Assembly (NCBI RefSeq): GCF_001439735.1
Contig: NZ_JYLN01000004.1
Span: 588,816-652,815 of the forward strand
DNA: 64,000 nt
Reading direction: 5' to 3'
Origin: Pseudomonas paralactis
GTDB taxonomy: Bacteria; Pseudomonadota; Gammaproteobacteria; Pseudomonadales; Pseudomonadaceae
The notes beneath the pieces are model-generated. The model was not told where the DNA came from and ran no database searches. It saw only the letters and a program-made list of their open reading frames with translations. A program made the position numbers and the translations under genes. Shown here in pieces: positions 11,493 through 19,277 of this stretch; the stretch's first letter is position 1, and every line of letters starts with the position of its first letter.

Positions 11493-11786
11493 TCAGTGCA
11501 CGACCCAACTGAGTAGCCAAAGCCCCAACATCAGCCAGATGATCCCGATAATGATCGACGCCCGCATAAAGGCGCGTACCGCCGAGTACAGGAAGAGCAA
11601 CCCGACGATCAGGGTGATGATGCTGATGATCGAGGTATCCATGCCCAAGGTGCGCGACAAGCCATCGATAAAGTTGCCGCCGGCGTGGGTCAAGGCCCCG
11701 AACAACCCGCTCAGGCCATCGACGATAAAGCGGATGACGGAGCCGAGCGCCTGGCCCAACCATTCGAAAAAGCTTTCTACCTGCAT
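11493..11786 (-). CDS. Small membrane protein of unknown function
   Basis: 97 residues. The N-terminal half is amphipathic (FFEWLGQALGSVIRFIVDG). The C-terminal half has two hydrophobic segments, around residues 51-68 (SIISIITLIVGLLFLYSA) and 76-95 (ASIIIGIIWLMLGLWLLSWV). ATG at 11786, with AGGA about 10 bases upstream. It lies on the strand opposite yfhM and pbpC, between them. Codon use is like its neighbours and the reading frame is clean, so I treat it as real. I do not recognise the family and assign no function. Confidence 0.7.
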   Translation of the reverse strand: MQVESFFEWLGQALGSVIRFIVDGLSGLFGALTHAGGNFIDGLSRTLGMDTSIISIITLIVGLLFLYSAVRAFMRASIIIGIIWLMLGLWLLSWVVH

Positions 11787-11876
11787 GTGCGTGTCCTGAT
11801 AAGAAGGTGGGCGTAACTGTGCCTTTGGTCGTTATTGCGACAGGCTAGTTCCCTACAAGCATAGAGGTTTGCCCGG

Positions 11877-14207
11877 TTGAATTTGCGTTTTGTTGCCCGC
11901 TGGACCCTGGCGAGCCTGTTGTTGGTGATTGCCCTGCTATGGCTGGCCGACCGTATCTGGCCCTTGCCCCTGCCTCAGGACGACCTGGCCCGGGTGGTGC
12001 TGGCCGAAGATGGCACGCCGCTGTGGCGATTTGCCGATGCCAACGGCGTATGGCGCTATCCGGTGCAGACGCGTGAAGTGTCGCCGTATTATCTCGACGC
12101 GCTGCTCACTTACGAAGACCGCTGGTTCTATCAGCACCCCGGTGTAAACCCCCTGGCACTGGTGCGCGCAACCTGGCAAAACCTGACGGGTGCACGGGTG
12201 GTGTCCGGCGGCAGCACCTTGTCGATGCAGGTGGCGCGCTTGCTCGACCCGCATTCACGCACCCTGCATGGCAAATTGCGTCAACTGTGGCGCACCGCGC
12301 AGTTGGAGTGGCACCTGTCCAAGGACGAAATCCTCAACCTGTACCTCAACCGTGCGCCCTTCGGCGGCACGCTGCAGGGCGTGGCGGCGGCGAGTTGGGC
12401 GTATCTGGGCAAGTCGCCGTCACAACTGACCCACGCCGAAGCGGCCTTGCTCGCGGTATTGCCTCAGGCACCCAGTCGCTTGCGCCCGGACCGTCATCCG
12501 CAACGCGCCCAGCAGGCCCGCGACAAAGTGTTGCGCCGCCTCGCCGAGTTCCAGGTGTGGCCGCAGCCTGCTGTCGATGAAGCCCTGGAAGAACCACTGC
12601 TGCTTGCCCCACGCCTGGAGCCGAGCCTGGCGCCGTTGCTGGCGCGGCGTCTGAACCGCCCCGACAGCCCGCCGCTGATTCGCACCACCCTGGACGCCAC
12701 CCTGCAACGCCGTCTCGAAGACCTGCTGCTGGGTTGGCGCGCACGCCTGCCGGAACACACCTCGGCGGCGATTCTGGTGGTAGAAGAAGAAAGCATGGCG
12801 GTGCGCGCCTACCTGGGCTCGGTGGATATCAACGACACCAAACGCTTTGGCCATGTGGACATGATCAACGCGCTGCGCTCGCCCGGTTCGACCCTGAAGC
12901 CTTTCCTGTATGGCATGGCGTTGGACGACGGCCTGATTCACTCCGAGTCCCTGTTGCAGGACGTGCCCCGGCGTTACGGCGATTATCGGCCGGGCAACTT
13001 TTCCATGGGCTTTACCGGGGCGGTGCCGGCGAGCACGGCGTTGTCCAGTTCGTTGAACCTGCCGGCGGTGCAACTGTTGGAAGCCTACGGGCCCAAGCGT
13101 TTTGCCGCGCAGATGCGTATTGGTGGCATGCCCTTGGCGCTGCCGGCGCTGGCCGAACCGAACCTGGCGCTGATCCTCGGCGGCGCGGGCAGTCGCCTGG
13201 AAGACCTGGTGAGCGGCTATAGCGCCCTGGCCCGCGACGGCAAAAGCGCCACCTTGCGACTACAGCCGAAGGATGCACTCAGGGAGCGGCCTTTGCTGTC
13301 GCCGGGGGCGGCGTGGATTGTGCGGCGCATCCTCAGCGGCCAGGCACGGCCCGACCGCGACCCGCGTGCCGAGCTGGTGCAACGCCCGGTGCTGGCATGG
13401 AAAACCGGCACCAGCTATGGCTTTCGTGATGCCTGGGCGATTGGCGTGGGCCCGCGTTATTTGATCGGCGTCTGGATTGGCCGGCCAGATGGCACCCCGG
13501 TGCCGGGCCAATTTGGCCTGGCGTCGGCGGCGCCGTTGATGCTGCAAGTGCATGACGTGTTGACCAACCGCGACAGCCAGCGCGGCATCAGTGCTCCGGT
13601 CAAACCGGTGCCGGCAAATATTGGTGTGGCGGCCATCTGTTGGCCGCTGGGCCAGCCCATGAGCCGAAGCGACCCCAATTGCCGTCGCCAGCGTTTTGCC
13701 TGGACCCTGGACAACACCACGCCACCGACTTTGCAGGCATTGGATCAACCCTTGAGTGTGGGCTTGATGGAAAGTATCTGGGTCAATGCCAAGGGCTTGC
13801 GGGTCGATGCCCGTTGCCCTGGCGCGGTGCCGAACAATATTGCCCTGTGGCCGGCGCCGCTGGAGCCCTGGTTGCCAAGGATTGAACGCCGTGAAGCGCG
13901 CATCCCTGCGCCTGATCCGGATTGCCCGCCACCGGCGCTGGCCGCGGCTTCGCCGTTATCCATTGTGGGCGTGCGCGAGGGCGATCAGTTGCGTCTGCCC
14001 GCTGCCAGTCAGCAAGCCTTGCGCCTGAAAATATCCGCCCTGGGCGGCAGTGGCCGGCGTTGGTGGTTCCTCAATGGTGCGCCGTTGGGCGACAGCGCCA
14101 ATCAGGACAGCATCAATGCCAATTTTGAACGGCTGGGCCGCTATCAGCTCAGCGTATTGGATGAAGCCGGTCAAACCGCCAGGCTCGAATTCAGCGTTGT
14201 CGACTAG
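11877..14207 (+). CDS. pbpC: Penicillin-binding protein 1C
   Basis: 776 residues from a TTG start at 11877 (AGAGG about 10 bases upstream; no better ATG nearby). One N-terminal membrane anchor (residues about 9-25). The glycosyltransferase 51 domain has catalytic Glu80 in YEDRWFYQHPGVN and the SGGSTLSMQVARLL motif. The transpeptidase domain follows, with Ser338-Thr-Leu-Lys341 (SxxK) and Lys509-Thr-Gly-Thr-Ser. The C-terminal roughly 90 residues form the BiPBP_C-type domain that marks PBP1C. It polymerises and potentially crosslinks peptidoglycan in the periplasm. Pairing with yfhM is conserved and suggests a role in wall repair after attack. The C-terminal Cys-containing insertion near ICWPLGQPMS is also typical of the subfamily. 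Confidence 0.95.
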   Translation: MNLRFVARWTLASLLLVIALLWLADRIWPLPLPQDDLARVVLAEDGTPLWRFADANGVWRYPVQTREVSPYYLDALLTYEDRWFYQHPGVNPLALVRATWQNLTGARVVSGGSTLSMQVARLLDPHSRTLHGKLRQLWRTAQLEWHLSKDEILNLYLNRAPFGGTLQGVAAASWAYLGKSPSQLTHAEAALLAVLPQAPSRLRPDRHPQRAQQARDKVLRRLAEFQVWPQPAVDEALEEPLLLAPRLEPSLAPLLARRLNRPDSPPLIRTTLDATLQRRLEDLLLGWRARLPEHTSAAILVVEEESMAVRAYLGSVDINDTKRFGHVDMINALRSPGSTLKPFLYGMALDDGLIHSESLLQDVPRRYGDYRPGNFSMGFTGAVPASTALSSSLNLPAVQLLEAYGPKRFAAQMRIGGMPLALPALAEPNLALILGGAGSRLEDLVSGYSALARDGKSATLRLQPKDALRERPLLSPGAAWIVRRILSGQARPDRDPRAELVQRPVLAWKTGTSYGFRDAWAIGVGPRYLIGVWIGRPDGTPVPGQFGLASAAPLMLQVHDVLTNRDSQRGISAPVKPVPANIGVAAICWPLGQPMSRSDPNCRRQRFAWTLDNTTPPTLQALDQPLSVGLMESIWVNAKGLRVDARCPGAVPNNIALWPAPLEPWLPRIERREARIPAPDPDCPPPALAAASPLSIVGVREGDQLRLPAASQQALRLKISALGGSGRRWWFLNGAPLGDSANQDSINANFERLGRYQLSVLDEAGQTARLEFSVVD

Positions 14208-14219
14208 CCCCACTGTAGG

Positions 14220-14319
14220 TGTAGGAGCGAGCTTGCTCGCGAAAAACGTCAACGATAACGCGTGCAGCCAGAAAGCACGCGGTGTCTTGGGGTTCTTCGC
14301 GAGCAAGCTCGCTCCTACA
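14220..14319. repeat. REP doublet, GTAGGAGCGAG family
   Basis: Inverted arms at 14220-14240 and 14297-14319 starting just after the pbpC stop codon. A short TGTAGG duplication precedes the left arm (CTGTAGGTGTAGGAG). Confidence 0.9.
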
Positions 14320-14375
14320 GGTGCTTGCGTTCATCCCCCATCCCCCTGAAGCTATGCCCATTCAGGAGCCCCCGC

Positions 14376-14684
14376 ATGAACCTCGAACACCTCACCGAAC
14401 GCCTGCACCGCATCCGCGATACCAACGATTGGAAGCAGTTCCACAGCCCGAAAAACCTGGCCATGGCTGCCAGTGTCGAAATGGCCGAGCTGGTGGAAAT
14501 CTTCCAGTGGCTGACTGAGGACCAATCCCGCCAGCTTCCCGCCGATCAACTTGCCCATGCGGGCCAGGAAGTCGGGGATATCGTGTTGTACTTGCTGTTG
14601 CTGTGCAGTGAACTGGGCCTGGACATGAACGAAGTGGTACGTGCCAAGCTGGCCGACAGCGAGCGGCGGTTTGCCCATGAGTGA
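14376..14684 (+). CDS. MazG-like nucleotide pyrophosphohydrolase
   Basis: 102 residues with ATG at 14376 after CAGGAG. The single all-alpha NTP-PPase domain shows the metal-binding pattern EMAELVEIFQW (around residues 36-46) and a second acidic helix EVGDIVLYLLLL (around residues 68-79). This corresponds to the EExxE…ExxD arrangement of MazG/dCTPase-like enzymes that hydrolyse (d)NTPs to monophosphate and pyrophosphate. It is the short, one-domain type, not full-length MazG. Its last 8 bases overlap the start of cmoM, so the two are co-translated. Confidence 0.88.
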   Translation: MNLEHLTERLHRIRDTNDWKQFHSPKNLAMAASVEMAELVEIFQWLTEDQSRQLPADQLAHAGQEVGDIVLYLLLLCSELGLDMNEVVRAKLADSERRFAHE

Positions 14685-15426
14685 TCGTCATTTCGACCAG
14701 TTGGCCACGCGCTTTGCCGAGAAAATCTACGGCGGTGCCAAGGGCGCGATTCGTCTGGCTGTACTTCAGGCCGACTTGCTTGAAGCACTGCCCGATCGCC
14801 CATTGCGCGTGCTGGATATCGGCGCGGGCCTGGGGCATATGTCGCTGTGGCTGGCCGAGCGCGGGCACCAGGTGACCCTGGCCGAGCCTGCTGAGCCCAT
14901 GCTCGACGGTGCGCGCCAACGTTTTGCCGATGCCGGCCAAACGGCGACGTTTATCCATGCACCATGGCAAGACTTGCTCGGCCAGCTCACCGAGCCTTAC
15001 GATCTGGTGCTGTGCCACGCGGTGTTGGAGTGGCTGGCCGAACCCCATGCCATCCTGCCGGTCCTGCATCAGTTGACGGCGCCCGGCGGCTGGTTGTCCC
15101 TGGCGTTCTACAACCGCGATGCGTTGATTTACCGCAACCTGCTCAAAGGCCACTTTCGCAAAATGCGCAAGAACGACATGGCCGGTGAAAAGCAGAGCCT
15201 CACGCCGCAGCAACCGCTCGACCCTCGGGAGTTGGCGGCGCAACTCGAAGGGTTATGGCAGGTCGAAAGCCAAAGTGGGGTGCGGGTGTTCCACGACTAC
15301 ATGCCGGTGGAGTTCCAGGCCCGCGCCGATTTGCAGGAATTGTTGGAGATGGAGCTCGCTCACCGTCGTCACCCAAGCTTTGCCGGGCTTGGGCGTTATT
15401 TGCACTGGATTTGCCGCCCGGTTTAA
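14677..15426 (+). CDS. cmoM: tRNA 5-carboxymethoxyuridine methyltransferase
   Basis: 249 residues from the ATG at 14677. Class I SAM methyltransferase: motif I is VLDIGAGLGHMSLWLAERG (around residues 45-63), with an acidic residue after the second strand (TLAEPAE). CmoM-specific segments are recognisable: RFAEKIYGGAKGAIR near the N-terminus, CHAVLEWLAEP, the FYNRDAL stretch and VRVFHDYMP near the C-terminus, all matching E. coli CmoM (old name SmtA). The enzyme methylates the carboxyl of cmo5U at tRNA position 34 to mcmo5U. Overlap with the upstream MazG-like gene suggests a small nucleotide/tRNA housekeeping operon that may continue into the lipoprotein genes 24 bp downstream. Confidence 0.9.
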   Translation: MSDRHFDQLATRFAEKIYGGAKGAIRLAVLQADLLEALPDRPLRVLDIGAGLGHMSLWLAERGHQVTLAEPAEPMLDGARQRFADAGQTATFIHAPWQDLLGQLTEPYDLVLCHAVLEWLAEPHAILPVLHQLTAPGGWLSLAFYNRDALIYRNLLKGHFRKMRKNDMAGEKQSLTPQQPLDPRELAAQLEGLWQVESQSGVRVFHDYMPVEFQARADLQELLEMELAHRRHPSFAGLGRYLHWICRPV

Positions 15427-15450
15427 GCGGCCCAGTTTGCGGAGGTCGAA

Positions 15451-16053
15451 ATGCGTCGTCTCGGTTTAATCCTGTTATCTCTGGGGCTGGGGGCGTGCTC
15501 CAGCCCCAACCCTTACGTCGCCGCTTCAGCGCCGATGCCACCGGCTCCGGCGCAGGCGGCCACGACCTTCGATGCCAGCGCCTATCCGGCACCGGTACGC
15601 GACTATGGCGCCTATCGCAGTTGGGGTTGGCTCAATGGCCAGTTGCCGGCGGGTACGGCCTGGGCCGATTCGGCGCAGATTGCCGAGGCGGTCAGCGGCG
15701 CCCTCGACCAGCGCGGCCTGCGCCCCTTGCATGACAAGCGCGTGCCCGACTTGCTGGTAAGCGCCGATGTGCGCCTGGAAAAGCGCTTGCGTCAGGTCCA
15801 GGATGATTACGGGTATGGATACGGTGGCTACAACCGCTATGGCAACGGTTATGGGATGTACAACACCGTGCCGGTGGTGCGCACCTATGAAGTGACGGTG
15901 GCGGTGGCGCGCATCAGCCTGTTCGACGCCCGCACTCGCCAGCCGGTGTGGAGCACCAGCGCAGAAACCACCAGCCAGGGCAGTCTGAGTGAGCGGGCCG
16001 ACAGCTTGCGCAAGGCGATGCAAAAGGCAATGGCTGCCTATCCGCCCAGTTAG
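15451..16053 (+). CDS. DUF4136 lipoprotein (first of two)
   Basis: 200 residues. Lipobox LGLGAC with lipidated Cys16, then Ser17-Ser18. The mature protein has a DUF4136-like core: [13 protein letters not shown] near the start, [17 protein letters not shown] in the middle, PDLLVSADV, and a terminal helix [17 protein letters not shown]. An extra Tyr/Gly-rich loop ([18 protein letters not shown], around residues 118-135) is not present in the next paralogue. Members are outer-membrane or periplasmic lipoproteins of unknown role. ATG at 15451 follows GGAGG. About 45 bp separates it from its paralogue, so the two are probably one transcript. Confidence 0.85.
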   Translation: MRRLGLILLSLGLGACSSPNPYVAASAPMPPAPAQAATTFDASAYPAPVRDYGAYRSWGWLNGQLPAGTAWADSAQIAEAVSGALDQRGLRPLHDKRVPDLLVSADVRLEKRLRQVQDDYGYGYGGYNRYGNGYGMYNTVPVVRTYEVTVAVARISLFDARTRQPVWSTSAETTSQGSLSERADSLRKAMQKAMAAYPPS

Positions 16054-16097
16054 CCGCTATTCTCATTTCAGGCTCAAGTCGTTTTTTGGAGAACATC

Positions 16098-16655
16098 ATG
16101 TTCGGTCGCATCGCTGCACTTGCTGTTGTTGTGTTGCTGGGCGGTTGCCAGAGCAACCAGGTCAACCACGATTTCGACGCCGGCCGCGACTTTGGCGCCT
16201 ACCGCAATTGGGCCTGGAAAGACCCGGCGTTGCAGTACCGCCCCGATGACCCGCGGATCAAGAGCGACCTCACCGAGCAGCGCATCCGCCAGGCCGTGGG
16301 CGAGCAGCTCGACCAACGCGGCCTGCGTCCGGCAGCGGCGGGTACCAGGGCAGACCTGAATGTGCAGGCCTATTTGATTGTCGAAGACCGCCAGCAACAG
16401 GTCACCACCAACTATGGCGGCGCCTGGGGCGGCCCGTGGAATGGTTATTGGGGCGCGCCGATGTACAACGAAACGCGCAACATCACCTACAAAGTGGCGA
16501 CCATCCAGATCGACCTGCTCGACGGCAAGGACGGCAAACTGGTGTGGCGCGGCAGCGACGAACAAATGATGGCCAGCACGCCTAACCCGGAGGACCGCAA
16601 CAAGGCCATCCGCAGCACCGTGACCAAGATTCTCTCCAACTACCCGCCGCGCTGA
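16098..16655 (+). CDS. DUF4136 lipoprotein (second of two)
   Basis: 185 residues from the ATG at 16098, with TGGAG at 16086-16090; the in-frame TTG at 16086 overlaps that ribosome-binding site and is rejected. Lipobox LLGGC, Cys17. The body parallels the preceding gene: [41 protein letters not shown], and the closing helix AIRSTVTKILSNYPPR. A Trp/Gly-rich insertion (AWGGPWNGYWG, around residues 114-124) replaces the Tyr/Gly loop of the paralogue. The pair looks like an old tandem duplication, diverged mainly in this loop. Function unknown. Confidence 0.87.
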   Translation: MFGRIAALAVVVLLGGCQSNQVNHDFDAGRDFGAYRNWAWKDPALQYRPDDPRIKSDLTEQRIRQAVGEQLDQRGLRPAAAGTRADLNVQAYLIVEDRQQQVTTNYGGAWGGPWNGYWGAPMYNETRNITYKVATIQIDLLDGKDGKLVWRGSDEQMMASTPNPEDRNKAIRSTVTKILSNYPPR

Positions 16656-16663
16656 TTATCTTC

Positions 16664-16763
16664 TGTAGGAGCGAGCTTGCTCGCGAAAAACGTCAACGAT
16701 AACGCGTGCTTCCTGAATCAACGCGGCGCCTGTGAGTTTTTCGCGAGCAAGCTCGCTCCTACA
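16664..16763. repeat. REP doublet, GTAGGAGCGAG family
   Basis: Complete inverted pair, 9 bp after the stop of the second DUF4136 gene and about 100 bp before tadG. Both arms are intact. Confidence 0.9.
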
Positions 16764-16871
16764 GGATTAGGGCACCTCCGCCAGTCGCCAATGTGGCGAG
16801 TTGCCAGCAACCTGTCGAAGCCTTGTCTACACTCCAGTGCAACCCCGGTGAGTTAGCGCAGGAGTGCTTCG

Positions 16872-18815
16872 ATGTCTCCCCGATTCGGTTCCAGGCAGCG
16901 TGGGGCAATTGGCTTGATGGCGGCGGGCACCTTGGCGTTGGCCCTGGTGTTTACGTTGCTGGCGGTCGACAGCGGGCGCTTGTATTTGGAGAAGCGCAAG
17001 CTGCAATCCGTCGCCGATACCTCGGCGTTGGAAGCGGCCGGCCTCGGTGGGCAGTGCGGCGCTAATACCACGGCCAACGCCTATGCCACGCAAAACGCGG
17101 CGCGCAATGGTTTTGTGGTCGGCAATGGCCGCACGCTGGCCGTGACCTGCGGCACCCTGGCCACCAACGCCCTGAACACCCGCGTATTTACCGCCGATGC
17201 TACCAAGAGCGATGCGATCCGCGTGGTGGCTTCGCGCACGGTGATGACCAGCATCGCCAATGGTCTGTGGAACCTCTTCAGCGGCGCGCCGATCGCCCCG
17301 CAAATCAACCTGAGCGCCACTGCTGTCGCCGCGACGCCGCCTCCGGTAGCGCAGCTGTCGATCCGCAGCAGCCTGGCCAGTGTGGATTCGAGCAAGTCCC
17401 CACTGCTTAATCTGGTCATCGGCAACCTGCTCGGTGGCAACCTGGCGCTCACCGCTGCGGGATGGAACGGCTTGCTGCAAACCAACGTCAACCTGCTCAG
17501 TTACCTGGACCAGTTGGCGATCAACTTGGACGTGAAGGCGGGGGACTACGATGCCTTGCTCAATACAGCTGTCTCCGCGACCCAGTTGATCGATGCCGCG
17601 GTCAAGGTCTTGCAGAAAAACGGCGCAGCGGTCACGTCGGTGATCAATGATGTGATTGCGATTCAAGCGATTGCGCCCAATGCCAAGCTGTTGACGGTAG
17701 GGGACTTGATCGACATCGCCACCGGCACGCCGACAGCAGCGCTGAACAGCAATGTGCAGTTGTTTCAGTTGCTGGAAGCGGTGGCGCAGTTGTCCAGTAG
17801 CAAGAGTGCGGTGAGCGCGGCGGCGCAGATTGCTCTTCCTCTGGTGGGTAATGTGTCGATCCAGACCAAAGTCATTGAGCCGCCGCAGTTGTCGGCGATT
17901 GGCAATCCGGCATTGGCGAAGAAGGGCTTGTTGAATACCCCGCCGACCGATCAGATATTTGTGCGCACTGCGCAAGTGCGCACGTTGGTGACGGTGCAAG
18001 CGCCGATCATCAAGGCCGTCTCTGGCGTGGCGTCGATCTTGACGGGGCTGGGCACGCCGGTGTCCCAAGTGGTCAAAGGCTTGCTGAATCTTAATTTGCC
18101 TGCGGTGGTGGGGGGCGTGTTATGCCTGCTGGCGTGTAATGTCGTGGACGTTGATGTCACGCAGACGCTGTCCATATACATCGAAGCCGGCAGCGCGCAA
18201 AGCAATGTCATTGATTTCAATTGTACTTCGCCGGCCTCCAAGTCGTTGACGGTGAAGACAACCACTTCCCTTGCCACGCTGGCGGTGGGTACGGTGGATC
18301 CAGTCACTGCATTTTCTTCATCCGCGGCGGTCAATGTGCAGCCGGTCAGATTGATCGATTTTGGCGAGCGTTACTGTGTTGTCCTGACGCTGTTGTGCAG
18401 CCCCACCCGTACACCCAATGTAGGGGGCGGTTTGCTGTTGAAGGCCAACTCCACAATTGGTGCGCAGACCAGCAATATGCTGTTTGCGCCGGTGGCAGAA
18501 ATGAATGCGCCGCCGACCTACAAGAGTGCACCTGGTACTGCCAATATCGTCGGGAGTCTGACGGCTACCTTGAGCGGCTTGCAGGTGACTTACGTACCGC
18601 CCAGCGGCAGTGTGTCCAATGGTGCGCTGGCTGGCGTCGCCGGGCTTCTTGCGACAATCACCTCTGCGGTGGTGGGGCTGATCCAGAATGTGCTGTCGCC
18701 GATCCTTGACCCTATCGTCAATACCTTGTTCAGCGCCCTGGGTATCAACCTGGGCAACGCCGAAGTTGGCGCCAACCTCACCTGCCATATGGGCCGGGCT
18801 TATCTTGTGATTTAG
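16872..18815 (+). CDS. tadG: TadG-like pilus assembly protein
   Basis: 647 residues; ATG at 16872 with AGGAG 8 bases upstream. The N-terminus is the Tad_G hydrophobic pseudopilin-like segment: RQRGAIGLMAAGTLALAL…LLAVDSGRLYLEKRKLQ, then a small-residue helix ADTSALEAAG. The rest is a long secreted or periplasmic domain of low-complexity Ala/Val/Leu/Thr sequence with several Cys residues. TadG acts with minor pilins in Flp pilus assembly. In P. aeruginosa the gene order is pprA-tadF-fppA-pprB-tadG; here tadG lies on the far side of pprA, convergent with it, and separated from it by a large repeat. Low similarity is normal for TadG bodies. Confidence 0.82.
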   Translation: MSPRFGSRQRGAIGLMAAGTLALALVFTLLAVDSGRLYLEKRKLQSVADTSALEAAGLGGQCGANTTANAYATQNAARNGFVVGNGRTLAVTCGTLATNALNTRVFTADATKSDAIRVVASRTVMTSIANGLWNLFSGAPIAPQINLSATAVAATPPPVAQLSIRSSLASVDSSKSPLLNLVIGNLLGGNLALTAAGWNGLLQTNVNLLSYLDQLAINLDVKAGDYDALLNTAVSATQLIDAAVKVLQKNGAAVTSVINDVIAIQAIAPNAKLLTVGDLIDIATGTPTAALNSNVQLFQLLEAVAQLSSSKSAVSAAAQIALPLVGNVSIQTKVIEPPQLSAIGNPALAKKGLLNTPPTDQIFVRTAQVRTLVTVQAPIIKAVSGVASILTGLGTPVSQVVKGLLNLNLPAVVGGVLCLLACNVVDVDVTQTLSIYIEAGSAQSNVIDFNCTSPASKSLTVKTTTSLATLAVGTVDPVTAFSSSAAVNVQPVRLIDFGERYCVVLTLLCSPTRTPNVGGGLLLKANSTIGAQTSNMLFAPVAEMNAPPTYKSAPGTANIVGSLTATLSGLQVTYVPPSGSVSNGALAGVAGLLATITSAVVGLIQNVLSPILDPIVNTLFSALGINLGNAEVGANLTCHMGRAYLVI

Positions 18816-18854
18816 CTTGAGCCCCATAATTTAACTGACGGCCTGCGAGCCAAC

Positions 18855-19277
18855 TGTGGGAGGGGCGGTGCGACGATTCGACTTGCTCTCGATGGCGGCC
18901 TGAGAGTCGACCAGGATGTTGGACTTTGATCGAGTACATATCCGTTGTTTGGGTTACGGCTGCTATTGGTTCCGCTTTTACAGCGGGTCACTTTTGAAAA
19001 GCGCAAAAGTAAGCAAAACGCTCTTGCCCCACCACTCGGCACCTCGCCTAGGCTCGGTGTGCCCGTAATCCGCCATGGATTTGGGGGGCCGCCGCCACGC
19101 GCCATCCATGGCGCGGGGCGGCTAAACCGGCATCCCTGCCGGTTTACCCCCCAAATCCCTGTCGAATTCCGGCCAGCGTGGTTTGACGGGGCGCCTGAGA
19201 TCAAGATCAAAAGCAGAGCAACAGCAGAGCAAGAGCAAAAGCAAGAGCGGCTCGCTTCGCATCGTGGTTACGGGGGG
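18855..19277 (+). repeat. Large dispersed repeat, copy A (about 400 bp, one end eroded)
   Basis: Fills the gap between convergent tadG and pprA. The left end is a degenerate REP arm (TGTGGGAGGGGCGG). From about 18915 to 19271 it matches, in inverted orientation, copy B at 51.6 kb over nearly its whole length; copy C is at 32.6 kb. The core (about 19078-19162) has a 12-bp outer stem (GGATTTGGGGGG / CCCCCCAAATCC). Inside it are two hairpins: GCGCCAT/ATGGCGC, extended by GCCGCC/GGCGGC, and TAAACCGGCA/TGCCGGTTTA. The right end stops at the pprA stop codon and lacks the REP arm seen in copy B. Open frames across it are not supported as genes. Confidence 0.85.
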
